From the NCBI RefSeq assembly GCF_003704105.1, contig NZ_QUOQ01000002.1, positions 434,001-498,000 on the forward strand: 64,000 nt of DNA. The letters run 5' to 3'. The stretch comes from Brevundimonas lutea. GTDB taxonomy: Bacteria > Pseudomonadota > Alphaproteobacteria > Caulobacterales > Caulobacteraceae. Positions 45,795 through 54,806 of the stretch are shown here, in pieces (within the stretch, counting starts at the first letter, position 1; every line of letters starts with the position of its first letter). The notes under the pieces were generated by a model that saw nothing but the letters and a program-made list of their open reading frames with translations, searched no databases and was not told where the DNA came from. Position numbers and translations under genes: made by a program.

Positions 45795-45823
45795 ACAGTG
45801 AAACGGGGCCCGGCCGCTGTCAA
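45795..45823 (-). promoter_or_regulatory. Promoter of the his operon
   Basis: On the minus strand a perfect TTGACA (45818-45823) lies 17 bases from CACTGT (45795-45800), a weak -10. The start codon at 45788 is only 6 bases beyond, so initiation would fall at or next to the ATG. An operator for the TrpR-like protein would be expected to overlap this site. Confidence 0.45.
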
Positions 45824-45895
45824 GCCGGCGGCGCTGAAATCAATCCGTCATCAGGCCGTCATCGCTCCGTCCGAAGCGCGCGCTAATCCGGTGAT

Positions 45896-46276
45896 ATGAC
45901 GGCGGTCGGGCTGAGCGAGGGGGACAAGGACTGGCAGGCCGAGGCGCGCGCCCTGGTCGAGGCCTGCGTGGCCGAAATGCTGGCCGCCTGCCCGCGCCGC
46001 ATGGACTTCGGCGAGGCGGCCTACCGGCTCGAGCGGCCGCTGGACGCGGTGATCGCCGCCTTTACGGCGCTGGGCCTGGAGCCGCGGCCCTATCTGCAGG
46101 ACCGGCGCATGGAGGCGCTGGAGGCCGATCTGCGCGCCGGGCGGTTCGCCAACGCGGACGCGGCCATGCGCCACTGGGCCTTTCCGCCCAAGAGCCCCGA
46201 CTTCCGCGCCCGCTTTCGCCGCCGCTTCCACCGCACGCCGCAGGAGGCCTGGGCGGAGGGGCGCGCGGCTCAGTAG
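45896..46276 (+). CDS. Stand-alone AraC-like helix-turn-helix protein
   Basis: A 126-residue protein whose C-terminal half resembles the second HTH of AraC regulators (RFANADAAMRHWAFPPKSPD, then FRARFRRRFHRTPQEAWAEG). The N-terminal half (DFGEAAYRLERPLDAVIAAF) may be the first HTH. There is no ligand-binding domain. It diverges from the his operon and could share its promoter region. Its end overlaps the M28 peptidase gene by 7 bases on the other strand. The function is uncertain. Confidence 0.65.
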   Translation: MTAVGLSEGDKDWQAEARALVEACVAEMLAACPRRMDFGEAAYRLERPLDAVIAAFTALGLEPRPYLQDRRMEALEADLRAGRFANADAAMRHWAFPPKSPDFRARFRRRFHRTPQEAWAEGRAAQ

Positions 46277-47649
46277 CCGCCGAACGAGCCGGCCGCGCCG
46301 GGGAAGACAACCGGACTTTCGGCGCCGTCGGTCGAGACCGCGGCGATCCCGAAGGCGTAGTTGTCGATGATGGTGTTCTCCAGAGTGTGCTCGGCCACCC
46401 GGCCGACCCAGCGGCTGTGGGTCCACTGGGGGGCGGTCGTCTCGCGCCAATAGATTCGGTAGCCGGCAAGATTGGGCGTTTGCTGGGCGGACGGCAGGCT
46501 CCATTTCAGGGTGGTGTCCGCGCTGACCGCGCCCTCGATGGTCACATCGGCCGGCGGCGGCGGGGCCAGAGACAAGGCCGCCAGCGCCGCGACGTTCAGC
46601 GAGGTCAGCTTGGCCGCATAGTCGAAGTCCACGCCTTCGATGACGTCGCCATAGGCCACGCCATTCTCGGTCCGCAGGTCCTGATGCTGGCGGTCGTAAT
46701 TCTCAAGCGTCTCCATCACGCGGACGGCAGGGAAGCCCAGGTCGTTGAACGAGCGATGGTCGCCGCCCCGGCCGAAGCGGTCCAGCCGATAGACCAGCTG
46801 GGTGTCGAGATTGGCGATGTAGCGGTCGGCGACGCCGTCGATGTAACGGGCCAAATTGCGCGACGGGCTGTCGATCTCCCCGCCGGTGAAGCGGCGCTGG
46901 CGGGCCTCGGTCTCGCTCTCGGTGACCCGCGGACCCTCGGAAAAGATGCGCGCCGTGCCGTTGTCGATGGCGCCGGTGATGCCCCGGATATTGCCGATCA
47001 TGTCGTTGTTGAGCACGCCGATCAGCCGCCAGTTCTGCTCGCGGGCGTGCTCGGCGACGAAGCGGGCGCCGACCAGCCCCTGCTCCTCGCCCGAGAAGGC
47101 GACATAGACGATGGAGCCGGGAAAGCGCTGAGTGCTGAGCACGCGCGCGGCCTCGATGGCCCCGGCCACGCCCGAGGCGTCGTCGTTGGCGCCGGGCGCG
47201 TCGTCGGTGAAATTCATGACGTCGGTGACTCGGCTGTCCAGGTGGCCTCCGATCAGGACGTGGCGGTTCGGGTCGGCCGTGCCGCGCTGGATGGCGACGA
47301 CGCTGATGATTTCCGTCGGGTCGGGCACCCGTTCGCCGGTGTATTCGCGGCCGATGTACATCACCTCCAGACAGCCGCCGCAGGCCGCCGAGATGCGCTC
47401 GAACTCGGCATGGACCCAGCGGCGGGCCGCGCCGATGCCGCGGGTGTCGCTCTCGGTCTCCGATAGCGAGTGACGGGTGCCGAAGCCGACCAGGGTGCGG
47501 ATGTCGGCCTCGATCCGATCGGCCGAAACCTGGGCGACCAGGCCGGGAATGACGGCGACTTCGGCGGGCGGGGCGGGCGTCGCCTCCTGGGCCAGGGCAG
47601 CGGCCGGCATGAGTATCAGGGCGGTGGCGGCGAGTAGGGCGAAACGCAT
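46270..47649 (-). CDS. Secreted M28 metallopeptidase with C-terminal FnIII domain
   Basis: A 459-residue zinc aminopeptidase-type protein. It has a signal peptide (1-21, ending ALAQ). Metal ligands are visible: VLIGGHLDSRV (His), GANDDASGVAGA (Asp), FSGEEQGLVGARF (Glu pair), NNDMIGN (Asp) and GRGGDHRSFND (His). From about residue 360 a fibronectin III-like module follows (TLKWSLPSAQQTPNLAGYRI to NYAFGIAAVSTDG). It probably works outside the cytoplasm in peptide degradation. Confidence 0.92.
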   Translation of the reverse strand: MRFALLAATALILMPAAALAQEATPAPPAEVAVIPGLVAQVSADRIEADIRTLVGFGTRHSLSETESDTRGIGAARRWVHAEFERISAACGGCLEVMYIGREYTGERVPDPTEIISVVAIQRGTADPNRHVLIGGHLDSRVTDVMNFTDDAPGANDDASGVAGAIEAARVLSTQRFPGSIVYVAFSGEEQGLVGARFVAEHAREQNWRLIGVLNNDMIGNIRGITGAIDNGTARIFSEGPRVTESETEARQRRFTGGEIDSPSRNLARYIDGVADRYIANLDTQLVYRLDRFGRGGDHRSFNDLGFPAVRVMETLENYDRQHQDLRTENGVAYGDVIEGVDFDYAAKLTSLNVAALAALSLAPPPPADVTIEGAVSADTTLKWSLPSAQQTPNLAGYRIYWRETTAPQWTHSRWVGRVAEHTLENTIIDNYAFGIAAVSTDGAESPVVFPGAAGSFGGY

Positions 47650-47757
47650 GCTGGGAATTCCTCGGGTCGATCGGCGGCGCGAACCCTGCGACGGAGACGG
47701 GCGCGGGTAAAGGCCGGGCGTGGTATGTCGGCGGCTGGCGATTCATTGGAGGCGATC

Positions 47758-48402
47758 ATGCGACTGATCCTCGGCGACAAGGCCTATTCGACCTGGTCCC
47801 TTCGTCCCTGGCTGGTGCTGAAGCGCTGCGGGGCCGACTTCGAGGAGGTGATCGTGCCGCTGAACCGGCCGGACACGGCCGAGGGCATCGCGCGCCACAC
47901 CGGCTCAGGCAAGGTGCCGGTGCTGGAGGTCGAGGGCGAGACCATTTGGGACTCGCTGGCCATCTCGCTGTGGGCCGAGGAGCGCTATCCTCGCGTCGGC
48001 CTGTGGCCGTCGGACAGCCATGCGCGCTGGATGGCCCGGGCGGCGGTGTGCGAGATGCATTCCGCCTTCGCCGCCCTGAGGACCGAGGGCGGCATGGGAC
48101 CGGATCACCCGATGGTCGGCGACTGGGGCGCGGAGACCAGGCCGTCGGCGGCGGTGGCGGCGGACCTGAGGCGGCTGATCGATCTGTGGAGCCAGGCGCG
48201 GGCCCGATTCGGAGCGAGCGGACCCCATATGTTTGGCGAGTGGTCGATCGCCGACGCCTTCTTCACCCCGGTGGCGGCGCGCATACGTCACTACGGGTGG
48301 AGCCTGGAGGCGTTGGGCGACGACGGGACGGCGCTAGCCTATATCGAGACCCTGCTGAGTCAGCCAGACTTCCTGGAATGGGAGGCGGGCGCGACATCCT
48401 GA
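47758..48402 (+). CDS. Glutathione S-transferase family protein
   Basis: A 214-residue GST. The thioredoxin-like domain has LGDKAYSTWSLRPWLVLKRC (catalytic Ser region) and GKVPVLEVEGETIWDSLAIS with the conserved cis-proline and the glutathione-gamma-glutamyl-binding residues. The C-terminal helical domain has PHMFGEWSIADAFFTPVAAR. A GGAGG lies upstream of the ATG at 47758, so I prefer it over an earlier start. The substrate is unknown. Confidence 0.92.
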   Translation: MRLILGDKAYSTWSLRPWLVLKRCGADFEEVIVPLNRPDTAEGIARHTGSGKVPVLEVEGETIWDSLAISLWAEERYPRVGLWPSDSHARWMARAAVCEMHSAFAALRTEGGMGPDHPMVGDWGAETRPSAAVAADLRRLIDLWSQARARFGASGPHMFGEWSIADAFFTPVAARIRHYGWSLEALGDDGTALAYIETLLSQPDFLEWEAGATS

Positions 48403-48484
48403 CGGCGCTGACGGCGCGAGCACCGGTTGCAACGCACGACGTTGTTCCGCTAAAGTGGGCGGATCGGGAGGAGGGTCATTTCGC

Positions 48485-48964
48485 ATGGCTTATGGGCTGT
48501 CCAGCATCGGCGATCTCGTCCTTTCGCGCGGCGCGTTCGACTTCGAGTGGTCGGAAGTCCTGTACGACGCCGGCGACGCTCCCGCGCCGATCGCGGATGG
48601 CATGGGCGCCGCGGCGCCGCCCTCCCTCGCGACGCCGTTCTCTGAGTGGGACGACTTCCTTCCCAATGTCATGCCGGACTCGGCCGACCGTTCGTCAGGC
48701 GGAGGCCATCCCACGCAGGCTGCGAATCAGACCGAGACTGGCGGAGCGATGTCGGCCGTGGCCGGTCAGCCGGACGCGCCCCTGGTGGACATCCGCTGGA
48801 CCGATCCCTTTGTCGAAGCTGATATTCGCCCCGGCGGTGAAGTCCGCATGGAGCCCATGGGATCGCTGGCGTGGAAGGGCGGGGGCTGGACCCCGGGCTT
48901 CAACCAAGACGGCATCCTCTACTGGATAGCGCCGAGTTACACGCTGCCTGACGACGGTTTCTAA
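48485..48964 (+). CDS. Unrecognised 159-residue protein
   Basis: Not recognised. A good ribosome site (GGAGGAGGG about 10 bases upstream) precedes the ATG at 48485. It begins AYGLSSIGDLVLSRGAFDFE, passes through a proline and aspartate-rich middle, and ends WKGGGWTPGFNQDGILYWIA. It is acidic and has no signal or membrane segment. GC content is like its neighbours (about 70%). It could be a secreted or surface protein of a type I or other non-classical route, but nothing supports that directly. Confidence 0.55.
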   Translation: MAYGLSSIGDLVLSRGAFDFEWSEVLYDAGDAPAPIADGMGAAAPPSLATPFSEWDDFLPNVMPDSADRSSGGGHPTQAANQTETGGAMSAVAGQPDAPLVDIRWTDPFVEADIRPGGEVRMEPMGSLAWKGGGWTPGFNQDGILYWIAPSYTLPDDGF

Positions 48965-48979
48965 CCTTGGCGCCCACCG

Positions 48980-49492
48980 CTAGGCGCGCCTTTCGAACAG
49001 ATCGACCCGGGCGCCTTTATAGGTCGCTTCTGCGTAACGCAGGAAACCAGCGCGTTCGGCCATGCGGACGGACGGCGCGTTCTCCGGCGCGATCATGCAC
49101 ACGGTTCGGGGCGCCTTGAGCCGATCATCGCACCAGGCCAGGGCGCCGCGCAGCGCCTCGCTGGCCAGACCCTGACCCTGAAAGGCCGGCGCCGCGCCCC
49201 AGCCGAGCTCGGGCGCGTCAAAGGGCGGATCGAGGTCGCGGCGATAATCCAGCACGCCGACACTGCCGACATAGGCGCCGTCGCCCTTGAGGCGGATGGA
49301 CCAGTTGCCGTAGTCGAGCGCCGACCAGTGGCCCAGATCGCGTAGCAGGCGAAACCAGACTTCTTCTTCCGACAGACCGCGTCCCATGATGTGGCGGGTG
49401 AAGTCGGCGTCGCTCCACAGGCGCGCCAGGTCCTCGAAGTCGGTCACGGCCACGGGGGTCAGGATCAGGCGGGACGTCTCGATGGTGGTCAT
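48980..49492 (-). CDS. GNAT N-acetyltransferase (RimJ/RimL type)
   Basis: A 170-residue acetyltransferase. It begins TTIETSRLILTPVAVTDFED as in the RimJ/RimL group, with GWGAAPAFQGQGLASEALRG as the acetyl-CoA pyrophosphate loop (Q-G-Q-G-L-A) and APENAPSVRMAERAGFLRY near the C-terminus. The acceptor is unknown. It ends the minus-strand group with the glycosylasparaginase gene, 1 base from its stop. Confidence 0.92.
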   Translation of the reverse strand: MTTIETSRLILTPVAVTDFEDLARLWSDADFTRHIMGRGLSEEEVWFRLLRDLGHWSALDYGNWSIRLKGDGAYVGSVGVLDYRRDLDPPFDAPELGWGAAPAFQGQGLASEALRGALAWCDDRLKAPRTVCMIAPENAPSVRMAERAGFLRYAEATYKGARVDLFERRA

Positions 49493-50512
49493 TCAGGTCT
49501 CGGGGAACAGGGCGGGAGCAGAGCGGACCTCGGTGCGGCCCGCAGCATCGGTGGCGGCGAAGGTGAAGCCGGGTCTGAGGGCGAACCCGCCGGCACGGCC
49601 GTCGCGGCCGAGGGCGAGCAGCGCCACCTGGCTGTCGCCCAGGGCGGCGCCGCGCAGGCGGACCAGGCGTTCCAGGGTGAGGCGGCATGCCGTCTCGGGG
49701 TCGGCGCCGCCACGCATAGCCTCGACCACGGAATGAGCGCCGCAGACCCGGAGGATTTCCTCGCCGACACCGGTCCCGGTGGCCGCGCCGACCTCGGCGT
49801 CGACATAGAGGCCGGAGCCGACGATGGGACTGTCGCCCACCCGGCCGCGCATCTTGAAGGCCATGCCCGAGGTGGTGCAGGCGCCGGCCAGTCGACCGTC
49901 GGAGTCGATGCCCAGCACACCGATGGTGTCGTGATCCGAGGCGTCGCCGGGACGGCCGTCGCGGCGGGCGCGCCAGTCGGTGTTCTCGCTGTTGGCGCGG
50001 GGCTCATAGCGGCTTTCGACCAGCCAGGCGCGCCACGCGGCCTCGGCTTCCGGCGTCAGCAGGTTTGTGGTCTCGAACCCCTCCGCGAGGGCGAAATCGC
50101 GCGCGCCCTGGCCGACAAGAATGACATGCGGCGTCTTCTCCATGACCCGCCGGGCCACCGAGATGGCGTGGACGACGTCCTCCAGCGCGCAGACGGCGCC
50201 GAGCCCGCCCCGGTCGTCCATGATCACGGCGTCCAGGGTGACGCGGCCTTCGCGGTCGGGCAGTCCGCCCAGGCCCACCGAGCTGTTGCTGATGTCCGCC
50301 TCAGCCACGCGGGCCGCCGCCTCGACCATGTCCAGCCCCGAGCCGCCCCTGGCGCGCGCCGCCATGCCGGCGGCGTTGGCCGCGGCGCCGAAGTCCCAGG
50401 TCGACACCATGACGATGCGTCGGTCGTCTGCAAGCACGGGCGTCGCGGTCGCCAATCCGGCGGCGGCGCCGAGGCCGAGACCCATGGCGGTGCGGCGGTT
50501 CGGCCCGGTCAC
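49493..50512 (-). CDS. Tat-exported glycosylasparaginase-type Ntn hydrolase
   Basis: A 339-residue N4-(beta-N-acetylglucosaminyl)-L-asparaginase/isoaspartyl peptidase family protein. The N-terminus starts with GTG and reads TGPNRRTAMGLGLGAAAGLA, a twin-arginine signal, with cleavage near VLADD. The family's autocleavage site and new N-terminal threonine lie in SDHDTIGVLGIDSDGRLAG. GCTTSGMAFKMRGRVGDSP-like text (ACTTSGMAFKMRGRVGDSP) and GAGLYVD-like (VGSGLYVDAEVGAA) follow, as in the family. It probably removes asparagine-linked groups in the periplasm. The start overlaps the radC stop as GTGA. Confidence 0.9.
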   Translation of the reverse strand: MTGPNRRTAMGLGLGAAAGLATATPVLADDRRIVMVSTWDFGAAANAAGMAARARGGSGLDMVEAAARVAEADISNSSVGLGGLPDREGRVTLDAVIMDDRGGLGAVCALEDVVHAISVARRVMEKTPHVILVGQGARDFALAEGFETTNLLTPEAEAAWRAWLVESRYEPRANSENTDWRARRDGRPGDASDHDTIGVLGIDSDGRLAGACTTSGMAFKMRGRVGDSPIVGSGLYVDAEVGAATGTGVGEEILRVCGAHSVVEAMRGGADPETACRLTLERLVRLRGAALGDSQVALLALGRDGRAGGFALRPGFTFAATDAAGRTEVRSAPALFPET

Positions 50513-51237
50513 ATCAGGCCCAGCTGCTTGAGGCTGGCCACGCCGTCGCGGCCGACGATCAGGTGGTCGTGCACCTCGATGGACAGCGAACGGGCGGCCT
50601 GGACCACCTGTTTGGTCATGTCGACGTCCGCGCGGCTGGGGGTTGGATCGCCCGACGGGTGGTTGTGGACCAGAATGAGAGCCGAGGCCGAGACCTCCAG
50701 CGCCCGGCGGGCCACTTCGCGCGGATAGACGGGCGCATGATCGACGGTGCCGCGATTGGCGGTCTCGTCCAGGATCAGCTGGTTCTTCTTGTCGAGATAC
50801 AGCACCCGGAACTGCTCGCGCGGCTCGTGCTGCAGAGAGACGCGTACATAGGCGACCAAGGCCGTCCACGACGAGATGACGGGCCGCTTGGTCGCCGGCT
50901 CCCTGGCCACCCGGCGCGCCACCTCGTGCAGGGCGACGAGATCGAGCGCGGTCTCGGCCCCGACGCCCTTGATCCGGCCGCGCGCGTCTTCGGACCGCAC
51001 CGTCATCAGTTCCTCGACCGAGGCCCCCAGCACCGCCGCCAGCGAGCCGAACCGCGCCAGCAGCGCCTTGGCGATCGGCTTGACGTCACCCTGGGGCTGG
51101 CTGCGGAACAGGAACAGCTCCAGCAGTTCATAGTCGGGAAGGTGGTTCACGCCCGCCGAGCGCGCGCGTTCACGCAGCCGCTCGCGATGGCCGGCGTGGT
51201 GGGGCTTGGCTACGGGTTTGGGTGTGTCGTCCGGCAT
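50509..51237 (-). CDS. radC: RadC family protein
   Basis: A 242-residue RadC/JAB1-MPN-type protein. An N-terminal helix-hairpin-helix region (LPDYELLELFLFRSQPQGDV to IKGVGAETALDLVALHEVA) precedes the JAB metalloprotease-like core, whose metal signature is LILVHNHPSGDPTPSRADVD. A DNA-repair role was proposed from old genetics, but the biochemical function is unsettled. I used the ATG at 51237 and excluded a 38-residue upstream extension. Confidence 0.93.
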   Translation of the reverse strand: MPDDTPKPVAKPHHAGHRERLRERARSAGVNHLPDYELLELFLFRSQPQGDVKPIAKALLARFGSLAAVLGASVEELMTVRSEDARGRIKGVGAETALDLVALHEVARRVAREPATKRPVISSWTALVAYVRVSLQHEPREQFRVLYLDKKNQLILDETANRGTVDHAPVYPREVARRALEVSASALILVHNHPSGDPTPSRADVDMTKQVVQAARSLSIEVHDHLIVGRDGVASLKQLGLM

Positions 51238-51269
51238 CGCCCCTCGCGTCCGAGGCGACGTTATCGACC

Positions 51270-52079
51270 TCAGTTCGGCCTGAACAGTCCGGCCGGGCTG
51301 GCGGTGAAAATCTCGACGCCATCCTCGGTCACGCCGACCGAATGCTCGCACTGGGCCGAGAGGGACTTGTCGCGGGTCACGGCGGTCCAGCCGTCGGACA
51401 GGATCTTCACCGCCGGCTTGCCCAGGTTCACCATCGGCTCGACGGTGAAGAACATGCCGGGCTTGAGTTCCGCCCCTTCGCCGCGCCGGCCGTAGTGAAG
51501 GACATTGGGGCTGTCGTGGAAGATGCGGCCGATGCCGTGGCCGCAGAAGTCGCGCACCACCGACATCCGCTGGCCCTCGACATATTTCTGAATGGCGTAG
51601 CCGATGTCGCCGAAGGTGTTTCCGGGCTTCACCTGCTCCAGGCCGATGCGCAGGCTCTCATAGGTCACGTCGATCAGCTTGCGGGCGCGGGGATTGATCT
51701 GGCCCACGGCGTACATGCGGCTGGAATCGCCGTGCCAGCCATCGACCACCACCGTGTGGTCGATGTTGACGATGTCGCCGTCCTTCAGAACCTTGTCGCC
51801 GGGAATGCCGTGGCAGACGACGTGGTTGATCGAGGTGCAGGTGGTCCTGGTGTAGCCCTTGTAGCCCAGGCAGGCCGGGAGGCCGCCGTGGTCATAGGTG
51901 AACTGGCGGATCAGGTCGTCGATACGGCCGGTCGTGATCCCAGGCTTCACCTCGGCGGCGATCATGTCCAGCGCCTCGGCCACCAGGCGCCCGGCCCGGC
52001 GCATGCCCTCGAAATCCTCGGGCGCGTAGGTGCGGATGGCGTGGGTGCGGGTCAGCAGTTCGTCGTCGGCGTCGTACAT
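51270..52079 (-). CDS. map: Methionine aminopeptidase
   Basis: A 269-residue type I MetAP that removes the initiator methionine. Metal-binding residues are in NIDHTVVVDGWHGDSSRM (two Asp), CGHGIGRIFHDSP (His), MFFTVEPMVNLG (Glu) and CEHSVGVTEDG (Glu). The substrate-contacting INHVVCHGIPG is present. The start is the ATG at 52079; the long frame upstream lacks family similarity. It diverges from xseB. Confidence 0.95.
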   Translation of the reverse strand: MYDADDELLTRTHAIRTYAPEDFEGMRRAGRLVAEALDMIAAEVKPGITTGRIDDLIRQFTYDHGGLPACLGYKGYTRTTCTSINHVVCHGIPGDKVLKDGDIVNIDHTVVVDGWHGDSSRMYAVGQINPRARKLIDVTYESLRIGLEQVKPGNTFGDIGYAIQKYVEGQRMSVVRDFCGHGIGRIFHDSPNVLHYGRRGEGAELKPGMFFTVEPMVNLGKPAVKILSDGWTAVTRDKSLSAQCEHSVGVTEDGVEIFTASPAGLFRPN

Positions 52080-52230
52080 CAGGGGTCCAGGCTGCGAAGG
52101 GGCGCAGATGGGTCTTGTAGCATGGAAACTCAACCGTCGGGGCGGGCGCGACGCCGGGACGCGGCGAAGTCTGGAATGAGAGCGCGGTTCCCCGTTGCTC
52201 CCGGCATTGGGGCTGACTAGGGTCACGGCG

Positions 52231-52491
52231 ATGACCGACGCCCCGACCCCCGCCGCTGGCATTCCCGCCGACCTCAGTTTCGAGGACGCGCTGGCGCAGC
52301 TGGAGACGATCGTGAACGAGCTGGAGCGCGGGCAAGTCCCGCTGGAACGCTCGATCGAGATCTATGAGCGGGGCGCGGCGCTGAAGGCCCATTGCGAGGC
52401 GCGGCTGAAGGCGGCGCAACTTCGGGTCGAGAAGATCGTGGTCGGCTCGGACGGGCAGCCCCGCGGCGTCGAGCCGGCGGAGTTCGGCTGA
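52231..52491 (+). CDS. xseB: Exodeoxyribonuclease VII small subunit
   Basis: An 86-residue XseB, the small subunit that assembles with XseA into ExoVII, which degrades single-stranded DNA. The family core is [20 protein letters not shown], then [20 protein letters not shown]. Its stop overlaps the next ATG by one base. xseA is not in the window. Confidence 0.94.
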   Translation: MTDAPTPAAGIPADLSFEDALAQLETIVNELERGQVPLERSIEIYERGAALKAHCEARLKAAQLRVEKIVVGSDGQPRGVEPAEFG

Positions 52492-52856
52492 TGTCCGCCG
52501 CGACGCCGGGACCGGCGGCGGCGACGATTTCGTTCGACGACTTTTTGAAGGTCGACATCCGGCTGGGCCGGGTGGTCAGGGCCGAGCCCTTCCCGGAGGC
52601 GCGCAAGCCGGCCTATCGGCTGACCATCGATTTCGGGGCCGAGATCGGGGTGAAGCGATCCTCGGCGCAGATCACCCGGCACTACACGCTGGATCAGCTG
52701 GAGGGGCGGATGGTGGCGGCGGTGGTCAATTTCCCGCCGCGCCAGATCGGGCCGATGATGTCCGAGGTTCTGACCCTGGGCTTTCCCGACGCCGACGGCG
52801 AGGTGGTTCTGACCGGAGTCGATCGTGACGCCGTGGTCGGCGGGAGGCTGTTTTGA
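52491..52856 (+). CDS. csaA: CsaA-like tRNA-binding-domain protein
   Basis: A 121-residue single OB-fold protein of the EMAP-II/CsaA type. It shows [49 protein letters not shown] and [20 protein letters not shown], as in CsaA chaperone-like proteins. It binds tRNA or assists folding in relatives. It is embedded between xseB and ispA, whose start overlaps its stop as TTGA. Confidence 0.9.
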   Translation: MSAATPGPAAATISFDDFLKVDIRLGRVVRAEPFPEARKPAYRLTIDFGAEIGVKRSSAQITRHYTLDQLEGRMVAAVVNFPPRQIGPMMSEVLTLGFPDADGEVVLTGVDRDAVVGGRLF

Positions 52857-53788
52857 GCGCCGCCGCCGCTCCGCCCCAGCACCTGATCGCCGCCAATTCG
52901 CCGGAGCAGGCGGTGCTGGACCGGGTGGCCGAGGTCGCCGATCTGGTGACGGTGGCGCTGGACGAACTTCTCCCGCGCGCGGACGGGCCGGAATCGCGGC
53001 TGACCGAGGCGATGCGCTATGCGGCCCTGGGGCCCGGCAAGCGTCTGAGGCCCTTCTTCGCCCTGGAGGCCGGGCGGCTGTTCGATCTGGACGAGAAGCC
53101 GGTGCTGCGCGCGGCCTGCGCCCTGGAGTGCGTGCACGCCTATTCGCTGGTCCACGACGACCTGCCGTGCATGGACGACGACGACATCCGGCGCGGTCGG
53201 CCGACCCTGCACCGCGCCTATGACGAGGCCACGGCGGTGCTGGCCGGCGACGCCCTGCAGACCGCCGCCTTCGACATCCTTCTGGACATCGAAACCCACG
53301 ACGATCCGTTCGTGCGCTGCGAACTGGCGCGGCGGCTGTCCTATGCGTCAGGCGCGCGGGGCCTGGCCGGGGGCCAGATGATCGACCTGCTGGGCGTGCG
53401 CGACGATCTGGGCGGGGTGGCCCGGATGCAGCGGCTGAAGACCGGGGCGCTGTTCCAGTACGCCTTCGAGATCGCCCTGATCATCGCCCATGCCCGCGAT
53501 GAGCACCGTCAGGCGCTGATGATGTTCGCCCACGACATCGGCCTGGCCTATCAGATCGTCGACGACCTGCTGGACGCCGAGGGATCGGCCGAGGAGATGG
53601 GCAAGGCCGCCGGCGGCAAGGACGCAGCCCAGGGCAAGACCAATTTCGTCACCCTGCTGGGCATTGAGGCCGCGCGCGAGCGGGTCACCCACCTGACCGC
53701 CCAGGCCAAGCGCCACCTCGATCCGTTCGGCGAGGACGCCGACCTGCTGCGCGCCAGTGTCGACTGGATGCTGACGCGGCGGGGGTGA
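52853..53788 (+). CDS. ispA: Polyprenyl synthetase (farnesyl diphosphate synthase)
   Basis: A 311-residue trans-isoprenyl diphosphate synthase. The first Asp-rich motif is [20 protein letters not shown] and the second [18 protein letters not shown], with [14 protein letters not shown] and [10 protein letters not shown] at the usual places. The tandem xseB-ispA order is typical of the farnesyl enzyme. It starts with a TTG at 52853 that overlaps the csaA stop. Confidence 0.94.
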   Translation: MSAAAAPPQHLIAANSPEQAVLDRVAEVADLVTVALDELLPRADGPESRLTEAMRYAALGPGKRLRPFFALEAGRLFDLDEKPVLRAACALECVHAYSLVHDDLPCMDDDDIRRGRPTLHRAYDEATAVLAGDALQTAAFDILLDIETHDDPFVRCELARRLSYASGARGLAGGQMIDLLGVRDDLGGVARMQRLKTGALFQYAFEIALIIAHARDEHRQALMMFAHDIGLAYQIVDDLLDAEGSAEEMGKAAGGKDAAQGKTNFVTLLGIEAARERVTHLTAQAKRHLDPFGEDADLLRASVDWMLTRRG

Positions 53789-53831
53789 AGGGGTTTCGCG
53801 GGCCGGGGCGGGCGACTAGGTAGCGCGCTTC

Positions 53832-54227
53832 ATGTCCCTCAATCTGATCAAGCTGGGCGTCGGCGTGCCGGACGTCGAATGGCTGGAGCGTCGCGCCGCC
53901 AGGGGCGGGCCGCTGACCGTCCACACCCGGATGACACCCAAGCGCGCCCGGGAGGTCGAGGACGGCGGATCGCTGTACTGGGTGGTCAAGGGCGTGGTCG
54001 GCTGCCGCCAGCCGGTGCTGGACATCAAGACGATCGGCGAGGGGCGGGCCAGCCGCTGCGAGATCATTCTGGAGGCTCGCGTCATCCGCACGGCCCCGCT
54101 GGCGCGGCGGCCGTTCCAGGGCTGGCGCTATTTCGACAAGGACGTGCCGGCCGACCTGAGCCAGGCCGGCGAGACGGACCTGCCGGACGATCTTGTGCGG
54201 GAACTTCGCGAGATTGGGGCGTGGTGA
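53832..54227 (+). CDS. DUF1489 family protein
   Basis: A 131-residue protein of the DUF1489 family, a conserved alphaproteobacterial group of unknown function. Characteristic stretches are [29 protein letters not shown] ([20 protein letters not shown]) and [16 protein letters not shown], closing with [16 protein letters not shown] and [13 protein letters not shown]. It has no signal or membrane segment. It lies between ispA and rpoZ. Confidence 0.9.
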   Translation: MSLNLIKLGVGVPDVEWLERRAARGGPLTVHTRMTPKRAREVEDGGSLYWVVKGVVGCRQPVLDIKTIGEGRASRCEIILEARVIRTAPLARRPFQGWRYFDKDVPADLSQAGETDLPDDLVRELREIGAW

Positions 54228-54272
54228 TCTGCGCGCGCAAGGGCTGATCGCCAAACTTCCGCCGCTGCCGCG

Positions 54273-54301
54273 TTGCACAATCGTCGATCAATCTGTATTT
54301 T
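54273..54301 (+). promoter_or_regulatory. Possible promoter of rpoZ
   Basis: TTGCAC (54273-54278) and TATTTT (54296-54301), 17 bases apart, lie in an AT-rich patch 40 bases before the rpoZ start, unlike the GC-rich surroundings. Confidence 0.4.
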
Positions 54302-54339
54302 GTGCGGTTCTCCCCGCTCCCGAGTCCCGAAGGAAGTCC

Positions 54340-54699
54340 ATGGCCCGCGTCACTGTCGAAGACTGCATTCAGAAGGTTCCGAACCGTTTCGGTCTGGTTC
54401 TGCTGGCCGGTCACCGCGCCCGCAGCATCGCCAACGGCGCCGCCCTGACCATCGATCGGGACAATGACAAGAACCCGGTCGTGGCCCTGCGCGAACTGGC
54501 CGAGGACACCGTCAAGCCGGACGAGCTGACCGAGAGCGTGGTCGTCACCCTGCAGCGCGTCGACGAGCGCACCGAAGCCGAGGACGAGGCCGAGACCGTC
54601 GCCCTGCTGGCCCAGCCGCAGCACATGAACATGGCCGAGGCCGACCTGATCCGCGCGCTGCAAAGCGACCGGGACGGCGGCCAGGAGGAGCGCTTCTGA
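54340..54699 (+). CDS. rpoZ: RNA polymerase omega subunit
   Basis: A 119-residue omega subunit that helps RNA polymerase assembly and forms part of the ppGpp site. It begins [20 protein letters not shown] and continues [14 protein letters not shown] and [18 protein letters not shown], all typical. The C-terminus is longer and acidic, as in alphaproteobacteria. The pair rpoZ-rsh is conserved and links ppGpp synthesis with its target. Confidence 0.95.
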   Translation: MARVTVEDCIQKVPNRFGLVLLAGHRARSIANGAALTIDRDNDKNPVVALRELAEDTVKPDELTESVVVTLQRVDERTEAEDEAETVALLAQPQHMNMAEADLIRALQSDRDGGQEERF

Positions 54700-54806
54700 C
54701 GAGGGCCTCCGCCACCGTCGTAGACCTCCAAACGGCGCGGGCCGCCACGCCGCCCGCCCCAGCACAACCCGAAACCGGCCCCGCGTCGGCGCCCGCCAGC
54801 GTCGTC

